NCBI GenBank assembly: GCA_026706665.1
Contig: JAPOYI010000030.1
Coordinates: 1 to 52,023, forward strand
Direction of reading: 5' to 3'
Length of the DNA stretch: 52,023 nt
From: Gammaproteobacteria bacterium
GTDB lineage: Bacteria > Pseudomonadota > Gammaproteobacteria > Pseudomonadales > Azotimanducaceae
Shown one piece after another: positions 51,963-52,023 of the stretch. The translations under genes were made by a program, and so were the position numbers. How positions within the stretch are numbered: the first letter of the stretch is position 1; every line of letters begins with the position of its first letter. A model generated the notes under the pieces. It saw only the letters and a program-made list of their open reading frames with translations, had not been told where the DNA came from and did not search any database.

Positions 51963-52023
51963 CTAGGCCTGCCGTGTCATGAGAAAGAAGGCTGGACAAC
52001 GGGCATTTGCCATTGTAGCCTGT

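Overview
The window is about 52 kb of GC-rich DNA from a proteobacterium. It has dense gene packing, frequent GTG and TTG starts, stop-start overlaps (ATGA or GTGA), Gram-negative envelope proteins, a proton-translocating transhydrogenase and a three-part TRAP transporter. A mevalonate pathway, a CADD-type folate protein, several dienelactone-hydrolase-like enzymes and a TauD-type dioxygenase fit an uncultivated, possibly marine or host-associated gammaproteobacterium. That placement is an inference. I saw no rRNA, tRNA, CRISPR array or intact transposase.

Layout. 0-5.8 kb: the tail of a serine hydrolase, a small secreted protein, an outer-membrane barrel, a membrane-anchored coiled-coil protein with a TonB-like C-terminus, an aldehyde dehydrogenase and a small beta-rich protein. 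5.8-14.1 kb: a PEGA/FGE-like protein with an M3 oligopeptidase, a palindrome-rich repeat patch with a DUF4143 remnant, then dienelactone hydrolase, TauD-like dioxygenase, GPH-type transporter and, on the other strand, a CADD-like protein. 14.1-25.4 kb is a polymorphic-toxin island read on the minus strand. It holds a ~2,840-residue SpvB/RHS protein with an Ig-like repeat array and a short C-terminal toxin tip, an overlapping immunity gene, a second immunity paralogue, a putative lipoprotein, and a scrambled displaced copy of RHS segments. 25.4-32.6 kb: pntA/pntAB/pntB, a divergent TakP-like TRAP transporter, an HpcH/HpaI aldolase and a VOC protein.

32.6-36.8 kb: a dispersed repeat, then a sulfatase paired with a bis-aminopropyl-spermidine-synthase-like protein, and another dienelactone hydrolase. 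36.9-41.2 kb: a compact mevalonate cluster of diphosphomevalonate decarboxylase, phosphomevalonate kinase, and a single polypeptide that joins class II HMG-CoA reductase to mevalonate kinase. 41.2-47.7 kb: a zinc alcohol dehydrogenase and a secreted subtilase that appears split in two by a frameshift. 47.8-50.9 kb: a polyamine-type ABC transporter with one visible permease, an ATPase and a binding protein. 51.2-52.0 kb: a Uma2-family putative nuclease.

How the parts work together. The mevalonate genes would carry HMG-CoA to isopentenyl diphosphate, with upstream thiolase and HMG-CoA synthase needed from elsewhere. The TRAP genes plus aldolase suggest uptake and cleavage of 2-oxo acids. The RHS protein and its GTGA-coupled neighbour look like a toxin-immunity module flanked by relics of earlier tip exchange. 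The strongest candidates for something new are the HMGR-mevalonate kinase fusion, the RHS tip with its paired immunity paralogues, the sulfatase/aminopropyltransferase-like pair, and a ~130-160 bp dispersed repeat present in two inverted copies.
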